Source of the DNA: Dreissena polymorpha | Taxonomy: Eukaryota > Mollusca > Bivalvia > Myida > Dreissenidae | DNA length: 64,000 bases | Reading direction: 5' to 3' | NCBI RefSeq assembly: GCF_020536995.1 | Contig: NC_068362.1 | Span: forward strand, 1,948,826 to 2,012,825 | In this document: one piece after another, positions 10,976 through 22,600 of the stretch | Layout of the letters: every line of letters starts with the position of its first letter | Numbering within the stretch: the stretch's first letter is position 1 | Notes under the pieces: model-generated | Database searches by the model: none | What the model saw: the letters and a program-made list of their open reading frames with translations, nothing else | Told to the model about the DNA's origin: nothing | Program-made: the position numbers and the translations under genes

Positions 10976-11612
10976 TTCATTACGTTAGAGTTAATTGTGC
11001 GCTTGTATGTGTCCTAATTTATGATGTTAAACCGAACAGACCCACCGGATAATGTCCAACCCAGCAAAATTAAATCGCAAGTTTATTCTTACGTTAATGC
11101 TTCAATGTGACCTCAAACAACTAATTGGTCGTTTTGCAAAAACTTTGGTTTAGCGGTGCAATACTAGTATATACTTAATCTTGATAGCAAAAATTTCCGG
11201 GTTCCAAAGCGTTCCCGCGCGTTCAGGTTAACATCCACTTTCAAAATGTATGTAACCTGCCACAAGCATTTGAGACATCGTTTATATCAATGGCAAACAA
11301 TCTACACTTATTGCGCGGGCGTGTTAGAACAGCATATAACTTGATGTGGGCTAGACGTGAGAAATGCCTACCTTGCTATTTGTAAAAGGAGCAATTATAG
11401 GCAGCGGTATTAGTCGCCAAAAATCATATAAATGCACACGCTCCTTGGAACCTTATTGCCCCTTCCGAAATTACCACTTAAACTCAAAGTCAATTGGGTG
11501 GTAAGTTTGGTTGATACATGTTTAGGACCTTTGTTCTATGATGATCAGTGCAAAAAGTACAAAAACTATTTTTAAAATATACGTATGGTGCGTTTCATAC
11601 CGTGTATATATG

Positions 11613-11912
11613 TACAAGAGCACCGCATAACGGGTGTTACGCTCGGCTGCGAAAGCTTGTCAGAATATTTTTTTTTTTTTTTTTTTTTAGAGGTCAGAGT
11701 GACCTTGACCTTTGACCTAGTGACCCAAAAATGGGTGTGGCGTGTAGAACTCATCAAGGTGCATCTACATATGAAGTTTCAAAGTTGTAGGTGGAAGGAC
11801 TTTGATTCTAGAGCCAATGCTAAAAACCTTTACAAACCTTGACACGGACGGCGGACACGACGAGCTGGCTATGACAATACCTCGGGTTTTCTCCGAAAAC
11901 AGCCGAGCTAAT
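11613..11912 (-). repeat. Hairpin-ended AGGTCA repeat
   Basis: Reverse-oriented copy of the repeat also seen at 30619-30871. One end is a hairpin (GCACCGCATAACGGGTG) next to ACAAGAG. The other is a hairpin (CTCGG...TTTTC/GAAAA...CCGAG). The body holds TGACCTTGACCTTTGACCT, a run of AGGTCA half-sites, and a long T tract. Confidence 0.75.
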
Positions 11913-11984
11913 AATAAATATAAATGGGGATTTTGATGTTGTTCAAATTGTATTCCAACGAATTCATCAATATTGAGACTGTCC

Positions 11985-12114
11985 ATGAATACATTCGACC
12001 GTTCTGAGTCACGTTGATGTTTTCAATGTCATCAATCAACCCCTCTACCCCGGTGATGACTTGGACATTCCCGTGGGCCATTAGTGATATGATATCTGAA
12101 CGGCGGTCCATGTA
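11985..12114 (-). pseudogene. Short coding relic, unrecognised
   Basis: The minus strand reads FYMDRRSDIISLMAHG, then NVQVITGVEGLIDDIE and NINVTQNGRMY, without interruption. The composition looks protein-like, with regular hydrophobic spacing and balanced charges, and not repeat-derived. I do not recognise the family and see no clear splice sites. It could be an old transposon or gene fragment. Confidence 0.25.
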
Positions 12115-13013
12115 AAATGTACAAGGTTGCGACGCGGAGCGGTTATGTCAAGTGGGGGCATGGCAAAATGATAGGATGGACAAGTAATTAACTAACGTAA
12201 AAAATTCTTCGTTTAAAGGGCATCGCTGCACAAGTTTAAAATGATGAGAAATGTGAAATCTGGTTAAAACTATAGTTTTTACTGGACTGAGGTAATTTTG
12301 TAATGGGGAGATATGCACAACAGCTGTTATGACTGTATCATGTAAAAAAGAAATCAAAGTGTACAGTATGATATTAATTTTGTCCGTCAATTCAGGTTTA
12401 TATCTTCAGTACACCTACATAAATGTATACACCTACATAAATATACAAACTTCATAAACTTATTTTATATGGGCCGATAAACCATTCGCGACACCAGTGA
12501 AACCACCATTCAAGCATCCACTCTATACGGCAAATATCGTATGACAGGTAACGCAATTTCGGGACGCCTGAATGATCACCTACTACAAAAATATTTTATA
12601 ACATTCAATCCATCATAGTAGGCTTGTTTGTACGAAGGATTAATGAAATATTCATATCAGGTGGTTTAGCAACAACACAGTCGGATTAATTCGCACGGAA
12701 TGTTGAAAATTAGCCTACAGGTTATTGTATTCACATATACCACCCATTCAAAGCGGTTTAATAAACCCTCTTTCCGTTTAAAGTATGTTACTTCTTAACA
12801 ATTGGCAGGTCTCCAACCAAGTAAGACTGCACGTATTAACACATCGTTCACGTGCTTTCATACGTTTCATTAACAGTTAGCATAGAAACTTTGCATTTGT
12901 CGAATATATCTAACTTCACTAGGGACAACCTTAACACAATTTCACTGCGGAAACTTTAGAAATATCCAATCCGAAGTGCGAGTCTAGTATTCAACAAGAT
13001 ATTATATTCAGCA
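12115..13013. other. Non-coding stretch
   Basis: AT-rich; nothing identifiable. Confidence 0.4.
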
Positions 13014-13270
13014 GGGCTGGTATCCTAGAGATTTCTAAGAGAAAAACAAAGAGTTTTTTTTATATTATTCCATTTTATTTTTAAGCTATTTTATGTATCG
13101 ATATTTGGCTTAATTATGTGTAATTATAAATAATACTTTAAGCTGTTTAGATAGTTTTTAATTTTAAGAGCATGAATTATTGGCTTGGCACAGAAAAAAA
13201 AGTACATAAAAACTAATCCCAGTAATATAAAGTTTCATATTTATCTAAGAAGACTCTAGAATACCAGCCC
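13014..13270. mobile_element. MITE with GGGCTGGTAT inverted ends
   Basis: A 257-bp AT-rich element whose left end GGGCTGGTATCCTAGAG is mirrored by the right end, reading (reverse complement) GGGCTGGTATTCTAGAG. The inverted repeats continue imperfectly for ~25 bp. No clear target duplication was seen, so the superfamily is undetermined. Confidence 0.75.
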
Positions 13271-13341
13271 AGGAGTACGCAGCAAAAACGGCATCTATCT
13301 CTTTAATCAGACATTGAGCCTAGCTCCGGTAAAAAAAAAAT

Positions 13342-13545
13342 GTGCGTAAAGTGTCGTCCCAGATTGTCAGGAACGATACGTTCTGCCTAGACTGGATTTA
13401 CGTGTAGAGGAGACCTCCTGTAAACGAAAATTCCATAAAAGCAGAAAGTGTCGTACAAGATCAACCTGTGTGGACTGAACCGGCTAATCAAGGACGATAC
13501 TTAACGCGCGTGCATTAAGCCCTGTTTTCACAGAGCCCGGTCCAC
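13342..13545. repeat. Double-palindrome repeat, copy
   Basis: Degenerate copy of the GTGTCGTCCC family, beginning GCGTAAAGTGTCGTCCCAG and ending GCATTAAGCCCTGTTTTCAC. Confidence 0.65.
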
Positions 13546-14741
13546 TTATTGACTTGAAATTATGACTCGACATAATGACTTTGGGGGTTGCGTTGACGAT
13601 CTCCTATATTAACGACTTCTATCTCTTATTTTCATACCAAGAAACACATCATAGGACTACGTTACTGTTCATAATGATAGTATATGCAAAATTAATAGAT
13701 TGTGGCATTTTGGATGATTCAGTTCTAATAACATAGGGTCCACAGACTGATACAGCATGCTTTTCAGGTACGTGAGTATATGCACATGCGCACTCGAGGT
13801 CTACATTGCGAAGGCAGTGACCACTTAAAAGTAATGTTCAACTTCGGAAAACAGCAACATGTTCTTGAATGATATCCCGGTATTTGAACAGTAGCGTTTG
13901 AGTTACCTTGGCAATAAAACAGGAGAATAATTTTGCCTTAACATGTCTAGACGGTTTAAGAAGTTTTTGTGCAGCAATGTTCTCGTCCACATTCAAGAAT
14001 TGATCTCAGCATCAGAACTTAGATCGATACTGCAGACAGTTTTGTTTTAGCGTTGCCTTTCCCGCCTCGCGGAAATGAGAAACTAAGTGGCCGTGTACGT
14101 CTTGGTAGGTTACTGACTGGCTTAAATTGATGCCACTAGTTACACAGATTACGGTTGTGTCCACACCATGCCAGCCAATGCTGCGATTCTTTTTGCATGC
14201 TCATACATGTTTTGCCCGGCTGGGGCGCCGAATCCCAGAACTTTTCTGCAAATTCATATTTCTTTGTAAGACATAAAGATTTATTGTATTGAAAAGCATA
14301 TTGAGTTTCTTTACTTTCTAGTAGTACATAATTATGTATTGTAATCCTGTCGTAATACTGCAAAATTTTATTGGACGAGTAGAATTACAGGAACTAAACT
14401 GCACGATGCTGATGTGTATTCCCTTTGCTTCATAATTATCATTCGGGAAATAATTATTAATGCTTTCTTCATAGAGTGTAATGATCCGCACGTTGGGCAC
14501 TTGCCAAATATGAATAACGAGAACAACGTAAGACCTTGAAACGAAACATTGAAACGATAACTGAGTAAATTTTCACTCTGCTCTATGGAGAATACTCAGG
14601 GGAGCCTACTCAATGCCATCTTTAGAAATTGAGCCTCGTTCTGGGGAAACTGGACTTCATGCATGAGTGTGTCGTTCCATGGTCTCACATACAATTTGAT
14701 CCAGCTTTGCTGGTTCTAGTCAAATCTCTGCGCGGAGGATG
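13546..14741. other. Non-coding stretch
   Basis: No supported exon. A short minus-strand frame near 14136-14363 has no recognisable domain. Confidence 0.35.
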
Positions 14742-14944
14742 GAGCGTAAAGCGTCGAGTCAGATTTGTAAGTGCAGTAGTCCGCACAGGCTAACAAGGGA
14801 CGACACTGTCCGCCTGGATTTTCATTTAAGAATCCCTTTAAAGCAGAAGGGTCGTCCCCGATTATCCTGTGTAAACTGCTGAGTCTAATCGGGCATGACG
14901 TTTTACGCATATAAATTATGACCAGTTTTCCCAGAACGCGGCTC
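14742..14944. repeat. Double-palindrome repeat, copy
   Basis: Copy of the GTGTCGTCCC family, with GTAAAGCGTCGAGTCAG at one end, CGGGACGACACTG-like arms inside and a CCAGTTTTCCCAGA end. Confidence 0.65.
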
Positions 14945-15400
14945 AATTAGTTGCAACGCTGGTATGCAAAATGCCGATGTCCAGATTTCTCGCGCTGCAG
15001 AGTAAAGAACATTATTTTATCCGATAACTCCAGCTAAAATGTATATGATAGCTATTTTCAGCACACCTTTACTAGTATACGATATTTTCTTATTTAAATG
15101 CTATGTATTTTAATTAATGTGACGTCACATAATCTTGTAGTAAAAAATAATTTCAGTTCTGAACTTTGGAACCAATGTGCATTTCGTATTTTTGTCAATT
15201 TTCAAATAAATTGTACACACCTTTTAAGGCAAGCCTCGCGCTCACCGGTCTCTGAGCCTCGCCTGATAACAGTCATCTTTATTTGACCCATTTAGTGGAC
15301 TATCCCATCCTTCTAAATTTGATCAAATTATTTCCAAAATTAGGGATGTCTAGTATATTTATTTCTATATTAAGAATATTTCTTACAGAAATTCCTTTAA

Positions 15401-15467
15401 GCAAATAGCGCAGACCCCGATGAGACGCCGCATCATGCGGCGTCTCATCTGGGTCTTCGCTGTTTGC
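15401..15467. repeat. Palindromic hairpin element, copy 2
   Basis: A long inverted repeat, GCAAATAGCG...GATGAGACGCCGCAT against ATGCGGCGTCTCATC...CGCTGTTTGC. It is the same family as 616-660. The inner stem differs from copy 1 (CCGCAT/ATGCGG against CCAC/GTGG) but stays paired. Confidence 0.8.
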
Positions 15468-16849
15468 CAAGGCCTTTTTTTCTAGACGCTATGCATAAAT
15501 GGGTTAAAACTAACGTATTGTTCTCTATCTATTTGAATCGTTATGTAAAGAAATTTACGTATTTTTGATTGTGTTGGCTGGTGTTAACCAACGTAGCGGA
15601 AGTCTAAGGTTCGAGTCTCCAATAGGGTTTGTTATGATTGAAACTATCGAAATCAAATGTTGCCCATTGATTTCCTGACATGCACCCTGCTTTAAGGATA
15701 CTAGTTACTTTAATATTAAATTAGAAGTTATCAAATTTTAACCAAATCATAAACAAACTGTAAGAGACAGAGTTTCTCCTTCACGGGTGTATTCTTGTTG
15801 AAAGGGTACACACAGTCAAAGGTTGAACAATTTCACGGTGATTGGATCCGTTGTTTATATAATCGAAAAGCTCCTATGACAATTCTAATTTAATGACATT
15901 CAATTTGCTGTTGATAAAGTTTAATATCAGTAAAACCTGCATTAGACACTTGCGCCAAAAATACTCTGAGCATTTGTTGCATCGATAGTCAAGAAATAAC
16001 TAAAGTTTGCCGGACAGTATTGCTTAAAAACTCCCAGGTGAAATGAGCGCTTCACATCTTAATAATGTTTGAGATCTACGTGCACGAATGATCAATAAGT
16101 CCGTAACGTACATGCAACAGGTACATTTGGCTGAAGGCCAATATTTCAGCCCATACTATAACAAGGCCATATTCTTTTAGGATAGTCTCGCAAAGTCATC
16201 AACTATGCATGAAGAATGCCCAGTCAACCTTGACCATGTTATTCTAGCCTGAAGAAACAGTAAAACATCTATCGGTATACGTACACGAAACAACTTGCGA
16301 GATCTGTGTAACCACATCGTATTGAAGAAATATACATATAATTACGACCGCTTAACGAATACCATTCATGCATCAAAAATTAGTGGGCGAGAGAGAGAGA
16401 GAGACATGTACAGCGGCTGTATGTATCACAGGGATCTTTAAGCAAAAAAAACCTACATACTATATAACAGTATATATATGTGTAGTATGTAGAGAATTTT
16501 TATTAAATGTCCCTGTGGAGTGTATTGGCCGGTTTACTGTATTGGAGAAGAAAACTGTACATATAGGTTTTTAACAAAGCGCTACACAAACAAGCGCAAA
16601 TTTTCACTAGTGAAATAATAGGAGTTTTTCATGGACAGCAATACAACAATAGCGAACGTTTGCACTAGTTAAAGTATGCATGTATTTTAAAATTAAAAAG
16701 GATGTAGAAGTAATGTGATATGTAGAGAATTGAAATTATACACTGCAATCAGAACGTAACATAAAATTCATTCCCACTTATTGTAAATTTGTTACGCGTG
16801 TTATGCACATATCTATCAATAAACATTTTAAAACAATATGAGCAACGCT
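15468..16849. other. Non-coding stretch
   Basis: Nothing coding recognised. A short GA microsatellite lies at 16390-16406. A weak B-box-like GGTTCGAGTCTCC near 15608 may be a SINE remnant. Confidence 0.35.
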
Positions 16850-17235
16850 CTGGGATAACAGGGCTTAATGCATTTGCCTTAGCGAACGCACAGGCAAATC
16901 GAGAACGACAATTCCGCTTTTAATTTTTCGTGCAAGAAAGTATCTTCTAAACTAAAATTCAGTCTAGGCGAAAGTGTCGTGCAAGATAAGCCTGTGCGGG
17001 CTAATCCTGGACGATACTTTACGCACACTTTACGCACATGCATTAAGCATCAATCTCCTGGACGATACTTTACGCACATGCATTAAGCATCAATCTCCTG
17101 GACGATACTTTACGCACATGCATTAAACATCAATCTCCTGGACGATACTTTACGCATATGCATTAAGCATCAATCTCCTGGACGATACTTTACGCACATG
17201 CATTAAACATCAATCGCTTATCCCAGAGCGCGGCT
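16850..17235. repeat. Double-palindrome repeat with internal 40-bp expansion
   Basis: A copy of the GTGTCGTCCC family whose 3' part (CGATACTTTACGCACATGC plus CATCAATCTCCTGG) has become about five tandem 40-bp units between ~17005 and ~17213. The units are nearly identical, so the expansion is recent relative to the element. Confidence 0.85.
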
Positions 17236-18106
17236 GATATGTTAGTTGAACGATCTCTTTTGTATGTAAAAAAGTAATGTGTACAAACAATTCTGGCAGA
17301 AACAAATGAAGCCATTCAGTGGTACTAAAACTGCGTAAACATAATAATGAGACTGCAGCGCTTCTGGTTTAAAATTATGAAAACCATTTCCATCAACTTA
17401 CAAAGAAAAAAAAATGGAGAAAAAATAAATATTACATTTTTGCAATTGCTGTTTTTTATTGCGGTTACAGAAAATAATTGCATGGTTTCATAGTTAATAT
17501 TCCAATCACTATTTAAACGTACTGCAACAACTTACCATCTTTTAAGTTATCCTAGTTGCCTTCTGAAGCGATCGGTCTGTCGTCTGCTGAAGCTGTCGGC
17601 TGAGTGACACACCTCGAGAACAAGCCTAGATGTGACGAGACTGGGAGTCACGTGGTGTATCGGAATGTCGACACAGATCGTTATCCATCGGCAAATATCG
17701 TAATGGTCCGTGGTATTTAGCACAGGGGCGCGGTACACATAATTAATTAGGAGATACGAGCAAAATATTACTTGACAGTGAGGTACGGTGGCTAAGAGGT
17801 GACATTCACTTCTCTTTTTTCGGCGTTAGCTGTATACGCCAGCTTTTCACCTTAGCCTGACCTTTGTTAGCGTCCAATAGAATTCATATAAAACTTCCCG
17901 CGGCCAAGTACAGATGAATACACTTCATTGACTGCATTGGCTGATTTGATAATACCACTAGAACATTGGAAACATGTCCGCGTCTTTGTAACACTGTTTT
18001 ACTGCGTGTTCAGCATGAAACAGTTTTATCTCTAAAAAAAAGGCTTAATAGATAGAACAGTTTTACACTCAATCTCGACATCAATACAGTTTGTGCGTGC
18101 ACCTTT
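17236..18106. other. Non-coding stretch
   Basis: No recognised feature. A minus-strand frame at 17547-17738 has no family resemblance. Confidence 0.35.
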
Positions 18107-18532
18107 TATTTTCAGAGGATTTTCAACGCGAGAACGTTGTGTACTTAAACGCCATGCTCTCATATTTAGTACTGACTTCCATATTCCTGTCAACATGTTA
18201 TATGTAAAAGTATAAAGAGCAGTGGAAGCGATGCCTTACTTTAATGTATTGCATTTCAACCCGCGAGGTATAAGGGTCAGTTCGCGGTTTGAATGTCAGA
18301 GTTTATATACAGGTCAGACCTTATGTGCTGTTCGGAGTTCGCGGTCAGTAACATAATAGTTATATAATAAAAACGCTATAGCGTGAACTAGGTGAACTGG
18401 AATTTTCTTTACCACCAGAAAGATGTGAAATGAAGATATCCAGCGATATTATTTTATGGCATGTCAATAATAGATTCTTAATGTGTTTTTAACAATACCA
18501 TGATAAATATTTTTTTTAATTAATTAACAAGA
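18107..18532. repeat. Local duplication, copy 1
   Basis: About 430 bp starting TATTTTCAGAGGATT and ending ACAATACCATGATAAATAT, repeated in the same orientation at 20864-21337 with moderate divergence and small indels. No coding capacity seen. Confidence 0.85.
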
Positions 18533-19314
18533 ATTATTCCATCATATTTACTAATGTATTATTGCAGCATATTGACTAATGTATTAAGTATGAGCGCGAT
18601 GATTCTCGATACTGTTAATAATCGAATCAAATACACGTAGCAATGCCCGATAAACCACTCAAACAGGTTTGTTCGAAGAACGCGCGTATACATATTTAAA
18701 ATATGTACGGAGACTTCGCGTGTGGCCGGTTGACTTTGGTTTTCTGTTTTGTATCTATAGGTTTATGACCAGCAATATGTAATAATGTAAAATAAGCCGC
18801 GAAAACTCCGCGTAACATCCCGTACTGCGTTTGATGCAGATAAAAACTGCACAGAAAAAGATATAAGCTATCCTTGATCTCATTCATTTAAATCTTTACC
18901 TTCCATAAACTCCAACCACAATCAACGCCGTATATCTTTTTTAAAGATATTTCTTGTTTAAATTGCTCTCCTCTTGTTTCTATCCCGTGGCCACGAGATA
19001 AACAAAAGAGGAGTGCAAAAGTAAATAAAAGCGGAGTGCAATTTAAAAAAAGAGCGGTGCAGTAAATAAAGGCAGAGTGCATTAAACAAAAGAGGAGAGA
19101 ATTTTCGCTATTTCGAGAATCCGAGTTGGTCAGCCAATCAAATTTTGCGTAACATGTGTAAATATTTTTCTGTACGCATATATATAGGTGGTCAAAGCAG
19201 GCAATGCTCTTATCAGGTCGGGCTGCAAAGACCTCGTGGAGAGGCTAGTAGGACCTGTAAATAAACTCTGATACAAACAAAACAAACAGCAATGCTCTGA
19301 TATAAAATAACATA

Positions 19315-19372
19315 CTACTATTAGTACTACTATTACTACTACTACTACTACTGCTGCTGTTGTTGCTGCTAT

Positions 19373-19443
<71 letters not shown>

Positions 19444-19477
19444 TTACTATTACTACTACTACGACTACTACTACTAG

Positions 19478-19561
<84 letters not shown>

Positions 19562-19580
19562 CTACTGCTACTACTACCGG

Positions 19581-19655
<75 letters not shown>

Positions 19656-19664
19656 ATCTACTAC

Positions 19665-19747
<83 letters not shown>

Positions 19748-19770
19748 CTACTACTACTACTACTACTACT
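19315..19770. repeat. (CTA)n / (TAC)n microsatellite
   Basis: About 450 bp of almost pure CTA trinucleotide with occasional interruptions. The Leu, Thr and Ser homopolymer frames it creates are not genes. Confidence 0.97.
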
Positions 19771-19836
19771 AGTGCAGTAAAAAAATATACTAAAAATATC
19801 GTCTCTTAATGTGTGTGTGGGGGGGGGGGTTAAAAT

Positions 19837-20858
19837 AGGGGCGGATCCAGGATTTCTGGTTTTGGGGGGGATATTGAAAGATTGGCTGGGGATCAAGGGT
19901 GCCGCTAAGGCCCCTGGCGGGTGCAGGGCAAAGCTCTGCTAGGGGGTCCAGGGGGGCGATCAGGGGCGGTTCCAGGATTTCTGGTTAGGGGGGGGGGGGG
20001 GAAATATTGAAAGATTTGCTGGGGATCAAGGGGGCCGCTAGGCGCTAGGGCCCCTGGCGGGTGCAGGGCAAAGCTCTGCTAGGGGGTCCAGAGGGCGATG
20101 CCCACCGTAAGCTTCACGATTTTAGTGACTTCGAAGGCTTTGACAACCACTTCTCGAGCATGTCACGCCTTATACTTTCATCAAAGTACTTTCTTTTAAT
20201 ACCAAAAAAGTGCATTGTTTGTCGTTTAGGGGGTCCAAAGGGCGAAGCCCCCCGGAAGCTTCACGATTTTAATGATTTTGAAGGCTTTGACAACCACTTT
20301 TCGAGCATGTCACGCCTTATATACTTTCATCAAAGTACCTTCTTTTAATGCCAAACAAATGCATAGTTTGTCGTTTAGGGGGTCCAGGGAGGCGAAGCCC
20401 CCCGGAAGCTTCACGATTTTAGTGATTTTGAAGGCTTTGACAACCACTTCTCGAGCATGTCACGCCTTATATACTTTCATCAAGGTACCTTCGTATAATG
20501 CCCAAAAATGAATAGTTTATCGTCTAGGGGGTCTAGAGGGGCGAAGCTCCCCGGAAGCTTCACGATTTTAGTGATTTTGAAGGCTTTGACAACCACTTCT
20601 CGAGCATGTCACTCCTTATATAGTTTCATCAAAGTACCTTCTTATAATGCCAAAAAAAGTGCATAGTTTATAGTTTTTGGGGTCCAGGGGGGCAAAGCCC
20701 CCCGGAAGCTCCACGATTTTAGTGATTTATGAAGGCTTTGACAAGTTTCAATAGGTGATTTAGATCTAGTTAAGTGTAAAACATCAAATGAATTTACTTT
20801 ATTTGGAGATTTTAGGGGGGGGGGCGTACGCCGCGCCCGCCTCCCTGGATCCGCCTAT
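19837..20858. mobile_element. GGCGGATCCAGG-ended element with ~148-bp tandem core
   Basis: The left end AGGGGCGGATCCAGG is mirrored at the right end by CCTGGATCCGCCTAT, giving terminal inverted repeats. The left terminal block is itself repeated (~125 bp, from 19960). Inside are about four to five ~148-bp units sharing GGAAGCTTCACGATTTTAG and CTCGAGCATGTCACGCC. A GATCCGCCACTG end-like fragment at about 26540 may be a relic of the same family. Transposase class not determined. Confidence 0.7.
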
Positions 20859-20863
20859 GGGTT

Positions 20864-21337
20864 GTATTTTCAGAGGATTGCATGCGCAATAGCGTTTGTA
20901 CTTAAAGGCTATGTTCTCATATTTAGTAATTACTTCCATATTCCTGTATGTGTATTAGTATATTTTAGTTCATAAAAGTATCGTTTTCCCTATCCTGATA
21001 TTCGTTTTGGCCAAACCATTTTAAATTGTTTTCGAAATTGAAAATTTAACATGTAAAAGTATTAAGTTTTAAACCAGCCGTCGTTCCAGCAGTGGAAGCG
21101 TGGCCTCACTTTAATGCATTGCATTCCAACCCGCAAGGTATCAGGGTCAGTTCGCGTCCAGTAAAATAATCGTTATATAATATAGACGCTATCGAGTAAA
21201 CTAGGTGAACTGTAACTTTCTTTACCCCAGAAATATGTTAAATGAAGATATTCAGCGATACAATTATGGTATGTCAATTATAGATTCTTAATGTGTTTTC
21301 AACAATACCATGATAAATATTATTTTTGATTAATTTA
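20864..21337. repeat. Local duplication, copy 2
   Basis: Direct, diverged copy of 18107-18532. The CTA tract and the GGATCCAGG element lie between the two copies. Confidence 0.85.
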
Positions 21338-21342
21338 AGGGG

Positions 21343-21924
21343 TGTTGCGGCAGTTTATTTAACCAAGGATATAATGATAGCAACACCGATGATGCGATTA
21401 TCACAACTCAATATTTGTGTTATCACTAAAGGTTACATTACACTAAATCATTGTGTATCCCTCCGTGGTCCATTCGAAAGTAGTGCCTATTTCTAAAGAG
21501 TTCCTTTTCTCTTCTTGAATATAAGCCATTTAACAATGTGAGACATGACTTTTGTGGTTATTTGTAATATCCTGTATGTGTCTGGAGTACTTTGATGCCT
21601 TGGATTGGAAGCTAACTTAAAAGATGAACTTTTGAGGGTGTGTTTTCTATTGTGTGGGGCTTTTGTCGAAATTAGGATTCCGAAACACGTTTTTCTACGG
21701 TGGGTTCATTCGATAGCGATTTACTTTCTTAGAAGTTGCGAGACGGTATGTTTTTGATTGCAATTATTGGAAGATGACAGATCCATCTTTAAAATGATAC
21801 CAGGTTCGGAAAAATTGATACGTCGGAAAGGCAAGAAAAATGCTGTGAAAGTTGTCAGTTTTATAATGGGACCCTATGGGAATCGGAATTAGTGTAATAT
21901 AACCTAAAATAAACTGCCGCAACA
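21343..21924. mobile_element. 582-bp MITE with perfect 18-bp inverted ends
   Basis: The ends TGTTGCGGCAGTTTATTT (21343-21360) and their exact reverse complement (21907-21924) enclose 546 bp without coding capacity. Perfect ends suggest recent activity. I could not see a target duplication, so the superfamily is open. Confidence 0.85.
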
Positions 21925-22359
21925 TCAGACGTTGACGGTGGGGAAAGTTAAAACAAAAAATATCTGTTACAAGTGCGGTGACCCCCTTTTTTGTTTATGT
22001 TTTATGATGACAATACGTAGATGAACATATTTGATCAGTTTCGCAGAATTCTATTAAGACAGATTTTTTTTTAATTCCATTAACAGAGGCCTGTTGGTCC
22101 ACGGTCGCCCAAATCATTTTGGCCAATCAGAACACTGATCTTGAATCAGGGGAGAGGATAGGCTATAGTAAGTGGTGGTGATCTCCCTTTCTGATTTGAA
22201 CTTGTTTAACAAGGGTTTTCAGAGAGTCCAGAGAATTTTATTCTCGACAGTATTTTATACTGACCAAAGCTTACATACTATAAAACAGCTGTTGTTGACC
22301 AGAGACTACGTTGCAGTTTAAGAGAACCGCGTTGCGTGACATTTAATCGTTTGAAAGTG

Positions 22360-22580
22360 CTCGTTTAGAATTTGTAATTTGATTTCGCGACGTTACCTAT
22401 TTAAAAACTGACGTTGTTAAACTTGTTTGGAAAATCCAGGTTCGGATTGTATTTGAATTCGGGCGTTTGTTTGTTGTCGTGTTGTATTTTGAGTTTTTAA
22501 ACTTCCCCAGGGTTCGTGGAACGATGTCCTTTGTTATCCTCATACCGACAATAAATAAATTTTGATTTGATTTGATTCGG
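22360..22580. repeat. Possible non-LTR element 3' end
   Basis: Sequence ending AATAAATAAATTTTGATTTG and then TTTGATT repeats resembles a LINE or SINE 3' end with a short tandem tail. No reverse transcriptase is visible, so this is tentative. Confidence 0.3.
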
Positions 22581-22600
22581 GAAGCCTTTTGTTTATTCTG

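Noticed and set aside
19360-19896. Long Leu, Thr and Ser homopolymer reading frames
   Set aside because: They are produced by the CTA/TAC microsatellite on both strands and continue into repeat sequence.
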